This document shows, in pieces, positions 16,847-24,717 of a stretch of DNA of 33,046 nt. The position numbers and the translations under genes are program-made. A model generated the notes under the pieces. The model did no database searches. It had not been told where the DNA came from and was given only the letters and a program-made list of their open reading frames with translations. This DNA comes from an uncultured Lentisphaeria bacterium (lineage in GTDB: Bacteria; Verrucomicrobiota; Lentisphaeria; Victivallales; Victivallaceae): contig CASDQW010000065.1 of the NCBI GenBank assembly GCA_949282965.1, positions 1 to 33,046 of the forward strand. The letters run 5' to 3'. The first letter of the stretch is position 1. Each line of letters begins with the position of its first letter.

Positions 16847-19474
16847 ATGAATACCGAATCGCCGCTGATTCTGTATGCCGACGGGGCGGAATTTTCCGCC
16901 GACAGGGTTGCTGTAATCGAACGTTCCCGCTTTGCCGGCGGCCGCGGGGTCATGCTGGCAGAGCAGGCCGAACCGCTGCCGGATGAGCCGTTCGGCGAAT
17001 CCGATCTGACTTTTCATTTTGACATTGCCCGGCCGGGACGTTATCTGCTGATCAGCTACGCCGACACCTGCGGTGAAGCCCGGCGAAAAATGAACGCCTC
17101 CCACAGCAAGTACGATTCGTTGCGGATCATGCTCTCCGTGGACGATGACTTCGCCCGCAGCCGGGTGGTGGTCTCCCCCTGGCAGGACCAGGAGCTGGCC
17201 ATGCAGGAATTGCAGCGGTGTGAATTTTCCGCCGGTCGCCATACGCTCCGCATCCGCCTGCCCCGGGAAGTCGGGCTGAACCGCCTGGAAATTCATCCGT
17301 ACCTGCCGCCCGAGGTTCCGGAAAAGGCGCGCGACTACCGCGCACCGGTAACCCCCGGTCTCCATCCCCGGATCTGGGTGACGCCGGAAACTTTGCCGGC
17401 CATCCGGGCCAATCTGGAAAAACCGGAAAACCGCCTGGTATGGGATGCCGTCCGCCGTTCCGCCGCGGCAACCATGCCGTTTGCACCGCCGCCCCATACC
17501 GTGGTCGGGCACCTGCCGGAGCTGCTGGAACTCGCCGTCAATCAGGCGTTCACCGCCCTGATGACCGACGACCGTGAAATCGGACTGAAGGCGGTGCGGC
17601 TGATGAACGACTATCTCGCCGCCGTGGAATTCGACAACCTGCTGGACATCACCCGGGAACTGGGAGAAGTGATTTATGCGGGTGCGCGCGTGTACGACTG
17701 GTGTTATTCCTGGATGACCAGTGCGGAACGCGAACGATTCCGCAGCCATCTGCTGCGACTGGCCGACGGCATGGAAATCGCCTGGCCGCCTTTCGGCCAG
17801 CCGGTAGTCAACGGACATGGTAACGAGGCGCAGGTCAACCGGGACCTGCTGGCAATGGCGATCGCGCTTTTCGGCGAGGACGACGAACCGTACCGGTACT
17901 GCTCCTATCTGATGCTGGAGGAACTGGCGCCGCTGCGGGCCCTGGAATACCCGTGCGACCGTCATAATCAGGGAGTGGGATACGGGGCCTACCGCTTCGC
18001 ATTCGAAATGCACGGAGTCTGGATGCTGCGCCGGATGTGCGGCCGGGAAGTCTTCGCGCCGGAAATCAAAAACGTCTACAACTTCTGGCGGTATTACCTG
18101 CGCCCGGACGGGCGGCTGCTGCAGGACGGGGACGGGATTTCCGGAGAGGGGCCGTGGAGCGCGCCGCTGCTGAGCTTCATGTGCTACACCTACTCCGGCA
18201 ATCCGCGCATCAAGGGGGATTTTCTGAAACACGGCGGTGCGATTCCTGACCGGACGCTGTTTCTGGCGCTGAACGATCCGGATCTGTCCCCGGTTTCCAC
18301 GCCGGAAGGACTGCCGGAAACGCATTATTTCAAAGGTGTGATCGGTTCCATGATCGCCCGTACCGGCTGGGGCCCCGATGCGGTCCAGGTGGAAATGAAG
18401 GGAGGCGGCGTGCATTTCGGCAACCACCAGCACGGAGACGCCGGCAACTTCCAGATTTTTTACCGGGGCATGCTGGCGGCGGACCTCGGCATGTATGTTT
18501 TCTATGGAACACCGTATGATTTCGGGTACAACAAACGCTCCATCTGCCACAACGTCATGCTGGCCTACGATCCGGGAGAAGTCATTCCCCGCCAGGCGGC
18601 GAACGACGGCGGCCAGCGCTTCAATCAGGAACTGCCGCTCACACCGGAAGCGGCGCTGCACGAACCGTGGTTTCAGAACGGAGCGACGCTGGCGGCTGAT
18701 TTCGGCCCTGACCCGGTGCGGCCGCTCTTCACCTATCTGAAGGCGGATCTGCGCGCGGCTTATTCGGAAAAACTTCTGGCGTATCGCCGCAGTTTTCTGT
18801 TCATCCGTCTCGACGATCCCGACACACCGGGCGTATTGCTGGTGGCTGATCGCATGACCACCGCCCGGCCGGATTTCAAAAAATACTGGCTGCTCAACAC
18901 CTTCCGTCGTCCGGAATGGATTGAAAACGGCTTGCAGGTTCGCTCCGACCGCGACCGGGATCCCGGCAAGCTGACGCTTTCCATGCTGCTGCCGCGCAAT
19001 TGCGAGTGGCAACTGGCCGAAGACGAAACCCTGCATCAGGTTTTCGGGGTGCAGCTGGAATCTCCGAAACCGGAATCCCCCGAATCCAACGGCTTCCGCA
19101 CCATGGTTTCGCCCTGCAGTCCGGCGGCGACCGACTGTTTCGTCGCCTGCATGCAGATCGGTGCGGAATCGGCCACGCCGCTGCCGGTCGACTGGCAGGA
19201 GCTGCCGGACTGCTGCCGGATCACGCTGCCCGGGCGGGTGCTGTTTCTCGGCACCGGTGACGCCCCGATTCGCGGACCCCTGACCTTTCAGGAAGTGGAC
19301 GGCGCGCCGATCCGACTGTTGGCCGCCGGGTTGGAACCGGGCATCTGGTACCTGGAAAACGCTGCCGGGAAGCGGCGCAGCCACACCGTTCTTCCGGGAC
19401 GGGAAACCCTGACGGATGTGCTGGAGCCGGGACAATACCTTCTGCTCCCGGATCGCCGTCCCTGCGGAGAGTAA
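16847..19474 (+). CDS. Heparinase II/III-family lyase (PL21-like)
   Basis: An 875-residue polysaccharide or oligosaccharide lyase that would cleave uronic-acid-containing glycans by beta-elimination. An N-terminal beta-rich region (about 1-155) precedes an alpha/alpha toroid and a C-terminal beta-sandwich. The active-site pattern of Pedobacter heparinase II is present: HGNE (His324, Glu327), Tyr379 at the same spacing of 55 from His324 as in HepII (His202-Tyr257), and GNHQHGDAGNF (His527, His529) matching the catalytic and zinc-binding His pair. ATG 16847 follows AGGGA; the upstream in-frame ATG at 16814 has no ribosome site. No signal peptide is visible at either start, so a cytoplasmic enzyme acting on imported oligosaccharides is likely. 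The substrate may be heparin/heparan, chondroitin or an alginate-like glycan. Confidence 0.88.
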   Translation: MNTESPLILYADGAEFSADRVAVIERSRFAGGRGVMLAEQAEPLPDEPFGESDLTFHFDIARPGRYLLISYADTCGEARRKMNASHSKYDSLRIMLSVDDDFARSRVVVSPWQDQELAMQELQRCEFSAGRHTLRIRLPREVGLNRLEIHPYLPPEVPEKARDYRAPVTPGLHPRIWVTPETLPAIRANLEKPENRLVWDAVRRSAAATMPFAPPPHTVVGHLPELLELAVNQAFTALMTDDREIGLKAVRLMNDYLAAVEFDNLLDITRELGEVIYAGARVYDWCYSWMTSAERERFRSHLLRLADGMEIAWPPFGQPVVNGHGNEAQVNRDLLAMAIALFGEDDEPYRYCSYLMLEELAPLRALEYPCDRHNQGVGYGAYRFAFEMHGVWMLRRMCGREVFAPEIKNVYNFWRYYLRPDGRLLQDGDGISGEGPWSAPLLSFMCYTYSGNPRIKGDFLKHGGAIPDRTLFLALNDPDLSPVSTPEGLPETHYFKGVIGSMIARTGWGPDAVQVEMKGGGVHFGNHQHGDAGNFQIFYRGMLAADLGMYVFYGTPYDFGYNKRSICHNVMLAYDPGEVIPRQAANDGGQRFNQELPLTPEAALHEPWFQNGATLAADFGPDPVRPLFTYLKADLRAAYSEKLLAYRRSFLFIRLDDPDTPGVLLVADRMTTARPDFKKYWLLNTFRRPEWIENGLQVRSDRDRDPGKLTLSMLLPRNCEWQLAEDETLHQVFGVQLESPKPESPESNGFRTMVSPCSPAATDCFVACMQIGAESATPLPVDWQELPDCCRITLPGRVLFLGTGDAPIRGPLTFQEVDGAPIRLLAAGLEPGIWYLENAAGKRRSHTVLPGRETLTDVLEPGQYLLLPDRRPCGE

Positions 19475-19478
19475 CGCC

Positions 19479-20738
19479 ATGGCTGCTGCTCCCCGTTTGA
19501 TCGTCATTGGACGCGGTACCAGCGGACAGGCCGCTGAACGTCTGGGCCGACTGACCGGTTATGAGGTCGCCGTCGTGGAAGACAGCGATGGCGAAGCCGC
19601 CGAAAAGCAGGTGGCTCTAGCCGACCTCGTCGTCACCAGTCCCGGAGTCAAACCGTGGTCGCCCCTGTACCGGGCCGCGCTGAACGGCACGGCCGAATTC
19701 ATCGGCGAAATGGAATTCGGATTCCGCCATTTTCCGGGGAATGTCATCGCCATCACCGGCACGGACGGCAAAACCACCACCACGGAACTGACCTGCCATC
19801 TGCTGCGTGCGCTCGGTCTGCATCCGGCGGAGGCGGGCAATATCGGGGTGCCGCTCTCCGCGGTGGCGGCGGACCTCCGGGAAGGACTTCTGCCCGCCGA
19901 TACCGTGGCCGTCGTCGAAACCAGCTCCTTTCAGCTGGAACGAGTCGACCGTTTCGCACCGGAAGCGGCGGTGCTGCTCAATATCGGCTCCGACCATCTG
20001 GACCGCTACCACGGCGATCCGGCGGAATATGAAGCGGTCAAACGCCGGATTTTCCGGCATGTAGCACCGGAAAACCGGATTTTCGGCATCAGTATGAACG
20101 AGCCGGACGCCCGGCGCCGCGTAACGACGGACGGCGAACGGATCCTGCTGGACGGCCGGGAGATTCTGCGCTTTTCGTGGACCCGTCTGACCGGTGCACA
20201 CAATCTGGAAAACCTCGTCGCCGCCATCGAACTCTGCGCCCGGCTGCTGCCGGTTGAGGCATTCGCCACCGCCGCCTTCCGCGACGGCGCAACCTCCTTC
20301 CACACCGGTCGTCACCGGATTGAAACCGTCGCCGAACACGAAGGCGTCCGCTACGTCAACGATTCCAAAGCGACCAATCCCCACGCCGCAGCCGCCGCGT
20401 TGCGGACGCTGGATGCGCCGCCGCACTCGGTACACTGGCTGCTCGGCGGTCTGGACAAGGGAATGGATTTCCGGGAATTGAGGGCCTTCTCCGGGCAGAT
20501 TCGCCGTGCCTACCTGTTCGGGGAATGCCGGGAAAAAATCCGGGATGCCGTGTCCGATGTCATCGACTGTGCCGATTTCGGCGTCGATTTTGAAGGCGCG
20601 GTGCTGGCCGCCGCGGAAGCCGCCCGACCGGGAGAAATCGTACTGCTGGCCCCCGCCTGCGCCAGTATGGACATGTTCCGGAATTACCAGGAGCGCGGCG
20701 ACCGCTTCCGGGCTGCGATTCTGGCAAAAATATCCTGA
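19479..20738 (+). CDS. murD: UDP-N-acetylmuramoyl-L-alanine:D-glutamate ligase
   Basis: Cytoplasmic ATP-dependent ligase that adds D-glutamate to UDP-MurNAc-L-Ala in peptidoglycan synthesis. The 419-residue protein starts with a Rossmann glycine motif (VIGRGTSG) and has the Mur ligase P-loop GTDGKTTTTE (about 94-103), AGNIGVPLS, the conserved ETSSFQLE, and NDSKATNPHA followed by LLGGLDKGMDF in the C-terminal domain. I use ATG 19479 because GGAGAG sits just upstream. It lies 4 bases after the lyase stop, outside any division/cell-wall gene cluster. The lyase and murD probably share a transcript, an odd pairing of catabolic and essential genes. It is slightly short for MurD but has all the main motifs. 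A weak A/T-rich terminator follows. Confidence 0.94.
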   Translation: MAAAPRLIVIGRGTSGQAAERLGRLTGYEVAVVEDSDGEAAEKQVALADLVVTSPGVKPWSPLYRAALNGTAEFIGEMEFGFRHFPGNVIAITGTDGKTTTTELTCHLLRALGLHPAEAGNIGVPLSAVAADLREGLLPADTVAVVETSSFQLERVDRFAPEAAVLLNIGSDHLDRYHGDPAEYEAVKRRIFRHVAPENRIFGISMNEPDARRRVTTDGERILLDGREILRFSWTRLTGAHNLENLVAAIELCARLLPVEAFATAAFRDGATSFHTGRHRIETVAEHEGVRYVNDSKATNPHAAAAALRTLDAPPHSVHWLLGGLDKGMDFRELRAFSGQIRRAYLFGECREKIRDAVSDVIDCADFGVDFEGAVLAAAEAARPGEIVLLAPACASMDMFRNYQERGDRFRAAILAKIS

Positions 20739-20741
20739 AAA

Positions 20742-20763
20742 AAAAGCAAAACACGCTTTTATT
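20742..20763 (+). terminator. Weak terminator after murD
   Basis: AAAAGC (20742-20747) pairs with GCTTTT (20755-20760) across a 7-base loop and runs into ATT. The stem is mostly A-T and so weak, but it sits just 4 bases after the murD stop. Confidence 0.35.
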
Positions 20764-20776
20764 CCCGTTGAATCCA

Positions 20777-20785
20777 TGCTATACT
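20777..20785 (+). promoter_or_regulatory. Extended -10 promoter in the rarA upstream region
   Basis: TGCTATACT has a TGn extension with a 5/6 match -10 box (TATACT) and would start transcription near 20792. No good -35 is found at the standard distance. It could serve rarA or a small RNA in the 250 bases before it. Confidence 0.4.
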
Positions 20786-20790
20786 TATAT

Positions 20791-21008
20791 AACGGCGATA
20801 TGCTGTTTTTCATATATGGTAAAGCGTTTTCTTGAAAGGGGACGACCGGGACGGATTCCGGTCGGGCAACCTGCGGGAAAAGAAGGAGTTCCGGCGTCCA
20901 TGGCGACTTCGCATACAATCGCACCGCGTCATTTGAATATGCAGGGTGCAAAGACTTGCGGAATTATTTCCTTTCCGGCGGTTTCCGACTGAAACCGGGA
21001 ATGCCGTT
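20791..21008 (+). ncRNA. Possible structured small RNA or long rarA leader (6S RNA candidate)
   Basis: The 303-base gap 20739-21041 has no convincing protein gene. Within it the 5' AACGGC (20791-20796) can close with GCCGTT (21003-21008). Two perfect hairpins lie inside: CGACCGG/CCGGTCG (20843-20864) and CGGTTTC/GAAACCG (20979-20997). The segment near 20864-20877 reads GGGCAACCTGCGGG, faintly like the 3' side of the 6S RNA bubble. In several bacteria 6S RNA lies next to rarA or the fau/ygfA gene, both of which follow here. No U-run follows the last hairpin, so a plain 5' leader of rarA remains as likely. Confidence 0.3.
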
Positions 21009-21041
21009 CATCGGCCGTCCGTTGCGGATACGGACGGAAGC

Positions 21042-22403
21042 ATGAGTGAAGATCTTTTCGAACCGAATCAAGCGCCGGACTCCGGCGTCGGAGGATTAGC
21101 GGCGGCGGCCAGAGCCATGCCGCTTGCCGCACGTCTGCGTCCGCGTTCGATCGAAGAATACGCCGGCCAGAAACATCTGCTTTCGCCCGGCATGCTGCTC
21201 CGCCGCGCCATCGACGCCGACCGGTTCACCTCCATCATCCTGTCCGGCCCGCCCGGCACCGGCAAAACCAGTCTGGCGGAACTGATCGCCCGCAGCACCA
21301 ACTCCGCATTTGTCCGGCTGTCCGGCGTCACTTCGTCCGTCGCCGACATCCGCCGGGAAATCGCCGTGGCACTGAAACGCCGCCAGGTCAACGGCCGCCG
21401 GACCGTGCTGTTCATCGACGAGATTCACCGCTTCAACCGCGCCCAGCAGGACGCCTTGCTGCCCGATGTCGAAAACGGCAATATCCGCCTGATCGGCGCC
21501 ACGACTCACAATCCACAGTTTTATGTGGTCGGGGCGTTGCTGTCCCGCTCGCTGGCCTTTCAGCTGCAACCTCTGGGCAAGGAGGAAATCCTGACCATTC
21601 TGGAACGGGCGCGGACTGATGAACGGGGATTTCCGGACCGAACCATCGAGCTGACGCCGGAAGCCGCCGACTTTCTGGCGCAGGCCTGCGAAGGCGACGC
21701 GCGCCGGGCCCTTAATGCCTTTGAAATCGCCGTACTCACCACGCCCGAAAACAAGGAAGGTGTCATCGTCATCGACACCCCCGAGGCGGAAAGCTCGATT
21801 CAGAAGAAAATGGTGCACTACGACGACGACAATCATTACGACACCGCCAGTGCTTTCATCAAAAGCATGCGCGGCAGCGACCCCGATGCCGCCGTCTACT
21901 ATCTGGCAAAAATGCTTCATGCCGGAGAAGATATCCGGTTCATTGCCCGCCGGATCGTCATCTTCTCCTCCGAAGACGTCGGCAACGCCGACCCGCGGGC
22001 GCTGGAACTGGCCGTCGCCGCCGCGCAGGCGGTGGAAATGGTCGGCATGCCCGAAGCGAGGATCATTCTGGCGCAGGCCGTCACCTATTGTGCCACCGCG
22101 CCCAAGAGCAACGCCTCTTATACCGCGCTCGAAGAAGCCGCAGCGGATATCGAACACGATCGGATTCAACCGATTCCGCTGCCGCTGCGCGATCCCAATT
22201 CCGCCGGGGGGAAAGCCGCCGGGCACGGGCGCGGATACCGTTATCCGCACAGTTTCGGCGGATTCGTCGTTCAGGATTACCTGACCGTGCCCAAAACCTA
22301 TTACCGCCCGGGCAAAATCGGCTACGAAAGCAAAATCAGCGAACGCCTCGATTACTGGAAGCAATGCCGGGAAGCCGCGACGGCAACGGAGGCGCAGTCA
22401 TGA
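21042..22403 (+). CDS. rarA: RarA/MgsA-type replication-associated AAA ATPase
   Basis: A 453-residue clamp-loader-like AAA+ ATPase acting at stalled replication forks. It has the short N-terminal segment MPLAARLRPRSIEEYAGQKH, Walker A GPPGTGKTS (69-77), Walker B VLFIDEIHRFN (about 121-131), the sensor-1 region LIGATTHNPQF, and the C-terminal part HYDTASAFIKSMRGSDPDAA followed by SSEDVGNADPRAL, both typical of RarA. The C-terminus continues with YRYPHSFGGFVVQDYLTVP, as in this family. I use ATG 21042, 8 bases after GGACGGAAG; the frame is open to 20946. It overlaps the cyclo-ligase gene by an ATGA (22400-22403). Confidence 0.95.
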   Translation: MSEDLFEPNQAPDSGVGGLAAAARAMPLAARLRPRSIEEYAGQKHLLSPGMLLRRAIDADRFTSIILSGPPGTGKTSLAELIARSTNSAFVRLSGVTSSVADIRREIAVALKRRQVNGRRTVLFIDEIHRFNRAQQDALLPDVENGNIRLIGATTHNPQFYVVGALLSRSLAFQLQPLGKEEILTILERARTDERGFPDRTIELTPEAADFLAQACEGDARRALNAFEIAVLTTPENKEGVIVIDTPEAESSIQKKMVHYDDDNHYDTASAFIKSMRGSDPDAAVYYLAKMLHAGEDIRFIARRIVIFSSEDVGNADPRALELAVAAAQAVEMVGMPEARIILAQAVTYCATAPKSNASYTALEEAAADIEHDRIQPIPLPLRDPNSAGGKAAGHGRGYRYPHSFGGFVVQDYLTVPKTYYRPGKIGYESKISERLDYWKQCREAATATEAQS

Positions 22404-23002
22404 CCCCGGACAAACAGGCCCTTCGTGAACATTACCTGGCGCAACGTCGCCTCCTGTCCGATACCGAACGACGGCAGGCGGACGCGGCCATCCGGGAACA
22501 GATCCGGCGCCTTCCGGAATACCGGCAGGCCCGGCTGGTGGCGATTTACGCCGGAGACGGGACGGAACCGGACCTGCTGCCGCTGACGGCGGCGGATCCG
22601 GACAAACGGTTTTTCCTGCCGCGCTACGTCCCAAGTACCGGTCGATACGAACTTGCGGAGGTGCGCGACCCGGCGACGGAATTGCGGATCGGCCGCTACA
22701 AACTGGCGGAGCCGGTACCGACGTGTCCGGCCGCGACTCCGACGGAAATGCGCGATGAAATGTTGTTTCTCGTTCCCGGGGTGGCATTCGACGCACGCGG
22801 CGTGCGTCTTGGACGCGGCGGTGGATATTACGACCGGCTGCTGGCCGATACCCGGGGCGTGATCGCGGGGGTGTTTTATGCCGGACAGCAGGCGGGAGCC
22901 CTGCCGGAAGCGGCGCACGATCGCCGGTTGGATCTGGCGGTGACCGAACAGAAAGTGTGGATATTTCACGATGTTGCGGCGCGGCACGTCGCAACGCTGT
23001 GA
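22400..23002 (+). CDS. fau: 5-formyltetrahydrofolate cyclo-ligase
   Basis: Cytoplasmic enzyme (200 residues) that converts 5-formyl-THF to 5,10-methenyl-THF with ATP. The family motif GRGGGYYDR (138-146) is intact. The N-terminal helix with ALREHYLAQRRLL and the segment FLVPGVAFDARGVRLG are also typical. The start ATG 22400 overlaps the rarA stop (ATGA), with GGAGG a few bases upstream inside rarA. The rarA-fau pairing is consistent with the 6S RNA neighbourhood in other bacteria. The gene ends 54 bases before rny. Confidence 0.93.
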   Translation: MTPDKQALREHYLAQRRLLSDTERRQADAAIREQIRRLPEYRQARLVAIYAGDGTEPDLLPLTAADPDKRFFLPRYVPSTGRYELAEVRDPATELRIGRYKLAEPVPTCPAATPTEMRDEMLFLVPGVAFDARGVRLGRGGGYYDRLLADTRGVIAGVFYAGQQAGALPEAAHDRRLDLAVTEQKVWIFHDVAARHVATL

Positions 23003-23056
23003 ATTCAGAAAAAGTAAAAATATTTTCCAGATAGAAAGTTTGAAAGGATCGCAGGA

Positions 23057-24622
23057 ATGGAACATTGGGCGGAATTGGTTGCCCTCGGGGCGATTGCCGG
23101 CGTCATCGGCATCGCCATCGGGTTGATGATTGGGAACTGGGTGCAGCGCGTACAGAAGGACGCCGCCAACAAAAGCGCCGAAAAAATCCGGGAAGACGCC
23201 GAAAAAGACGCCGAACACATCCTCCGGGAAGCCCGGGTCAGCGCCAAAAGCGAAGTCCTGAAAATGCGTGAAGACTGTGAACAGGAACTCAAGGAACGAC
23301 GGCGTGAACAGGGCAATAATGAAAAGCGACTGGTCCAGCGCGAGGAAACCCTGGATAAGCGTGCCGAACTTCTCGACGGAAAGATCAAAAACATCGAACG
23401 GCAGGAAAAGGAACTTGAAACCCTGCGCGAACGCGTTTCCAACCGGGAGCAGGAACTCCAGAAAAGCATCTCCCGCCAGATCGACGAACTGGAACGCATC
23501 GCCCAGATGGACCGGAACAGTGCCCGGGAAATCCTGCTGGAAAAATTGAAAAACGAAGTGCGCAACGAATCCGGACTGCTCGTCCGTAACGTACTGGAAG
23601 AAGCACGCGAGAAATCCGAAAAGGAAGCGCGCCGCATTTTGACCTACGCCATCCAGCGTTACGCCTCGGACTGCACCTACGAGCGGACCACTGCGACGAT
23701 TCCGCTGCCGACCGACGAACTCAAAGGCCGGATCATCGGCCGGGAAGGCCGCAATATCCGCGCCCTGGAAGCCGCCACCGGTGTCAGCATTCTCATTGAC
23801 GATACCCCGGAAGCGGTGGTGATCTCCTGTTTCGACCCGATCCGCAAGGAGGTTGCCCGCCAGTTGATGGAACGGCTCATCGCCGATGGCCGCATTCATC
23901 CCACCCGCATTGAAGAACTGGCCAAGAAAATCGCCAAGGAACTGGACGAAGAACTCTATGCCGTCGGCGAAGCCGCTGTGCTGGAAACCGGCATCCAGGG
24001 CGTGGCGCCGCAGGTCATCCGGCTGCTTGGCCGGTTGAAATACCGCTACAGTTTCTCGCAGAACGTGCTGCAGCATTCGCTGGAAACCGCCTATTTCATG
24101 GGCATGATCGCCGCGGAAATCGGCCTGGATGAGCAGAAGGCGAAACGCATCGGTCTTTTCCACGACATCGGCAAGGCCATCGACCACGAGGTGGAAGGTC
24201 CGCACGCCCAGATCGGCGCGGACGTGCTGCGCAAGCACAACGAGGCCAAGGATGTCATTGCCGCCGTCGCCGCCCACCACGGCGAGGTCGAACCGACCAG
24301 CATGTATGACATTCTGATCAACGCCTGTGACACGTTGAGTGCCTCGCGGCCCGGCGCCCGCAGTGAAACCACCGAACTGTATCTAAAACGGCTGGAACAG
24401 CTTGAACAGATTGCTCACGACTTCCCGGGCGTCGAATCCTGCTTTGCCCTGCAGGCCGGTCGTGAAGTCCGCGTCGTCGTCATGCCCGAAAAAATCAGCG
24501 AAGGCGAAGCCCAGATCCTCGCCAAGGACATCTGTCAGCGCATCGAAAAGGAAATGAGTTATCCGGGCCAGATCAAAGTTACGATCATCCGTGAAACCCG
24601 TTCCGTGGAATACGCAAAGTAA
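23057..24622 (+). CDS. rny: Ribonuclease Y
   Basis: Membrane-bound endoribonuclease that starts mRNA decay. The 521-residue protein has a single N-terminal membrane helix (about 8-26), a long charged coiled coil (about 35-200, rich in E, K, R and Q), and a KH domain with GREGRN at 228-233. The HD phosphodiesterase domain has HSLETAYFMG and the metal-binding His369-Asp370 (HDIGKAIDHE), followed by the C-terminal family segment ISEGEAQILAKDICQRIE. All catalytic features appear intact. The ribosome site is AAGGA/AGGA upstream of ATG 23057. It is preceded by a short A/T-rich stretch of 54 bases and followed by a 95-base gap before alr. Confidence 0.97.
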   Translation: MEHWAELVALGAIAGVIGIAIGLMIGNWVQRVQKDAANKSAEKIREDAEKDAEHILREARVSAKSEVLKMREDCEQELKERRREQGNNEKRLVQREETLDKRAELLDGKIKNIERQEKELETLRERVSNREQELQKSISRQIDELERIAQMDRNSAREILLEKLKNEVRNESGLLVRNVLEEAREKSEKEARRILTYAIQRYASDCTYERTTATIPLPTDELKGRIIGREGRNIRALEAATGVSILIDDTPEAVVISCFDPIRKEVARQLMERLIADGRIHPTRIEELAKKIAKELDEELYAVGEAAVLETGIQGVAPQVIRLLGRLKYRYSFSQNVLQHSLETAYFMGMIAAEIGLDEQKAKRIGLFHDIGKAIDHEVEGPHAQIGADVLRKHNEAKDVIAAVAAHHGEVEPTSMYDILINACDTLSASRPGARSETTELYLKRLEQLEQIAHDFPGVESCFALQAGREVRVVVMPEKISEGEAQILAKDICQRIEKEMSYPGQIKVTIIRETRSVEYAK

Positions 24623-24717
24623 GCGGCCGGGAGACGTATGCCGCGCCGAACGCGTCTTTCTCCCCTCCGGAGAAGCACGTTGCGGCGGGACTGCTCCGAA
24701 GTTGTTGAGGCAAAACC

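Noticed and set aside
16826..19507. Long minus-strand ORF of 893 codons antisense to the lyase gene.
   Set aside because: It is antisense to a gene whose catalytic motifs are clear, and its translation is rich in Arg, Gln and Pro with no domain pattern.
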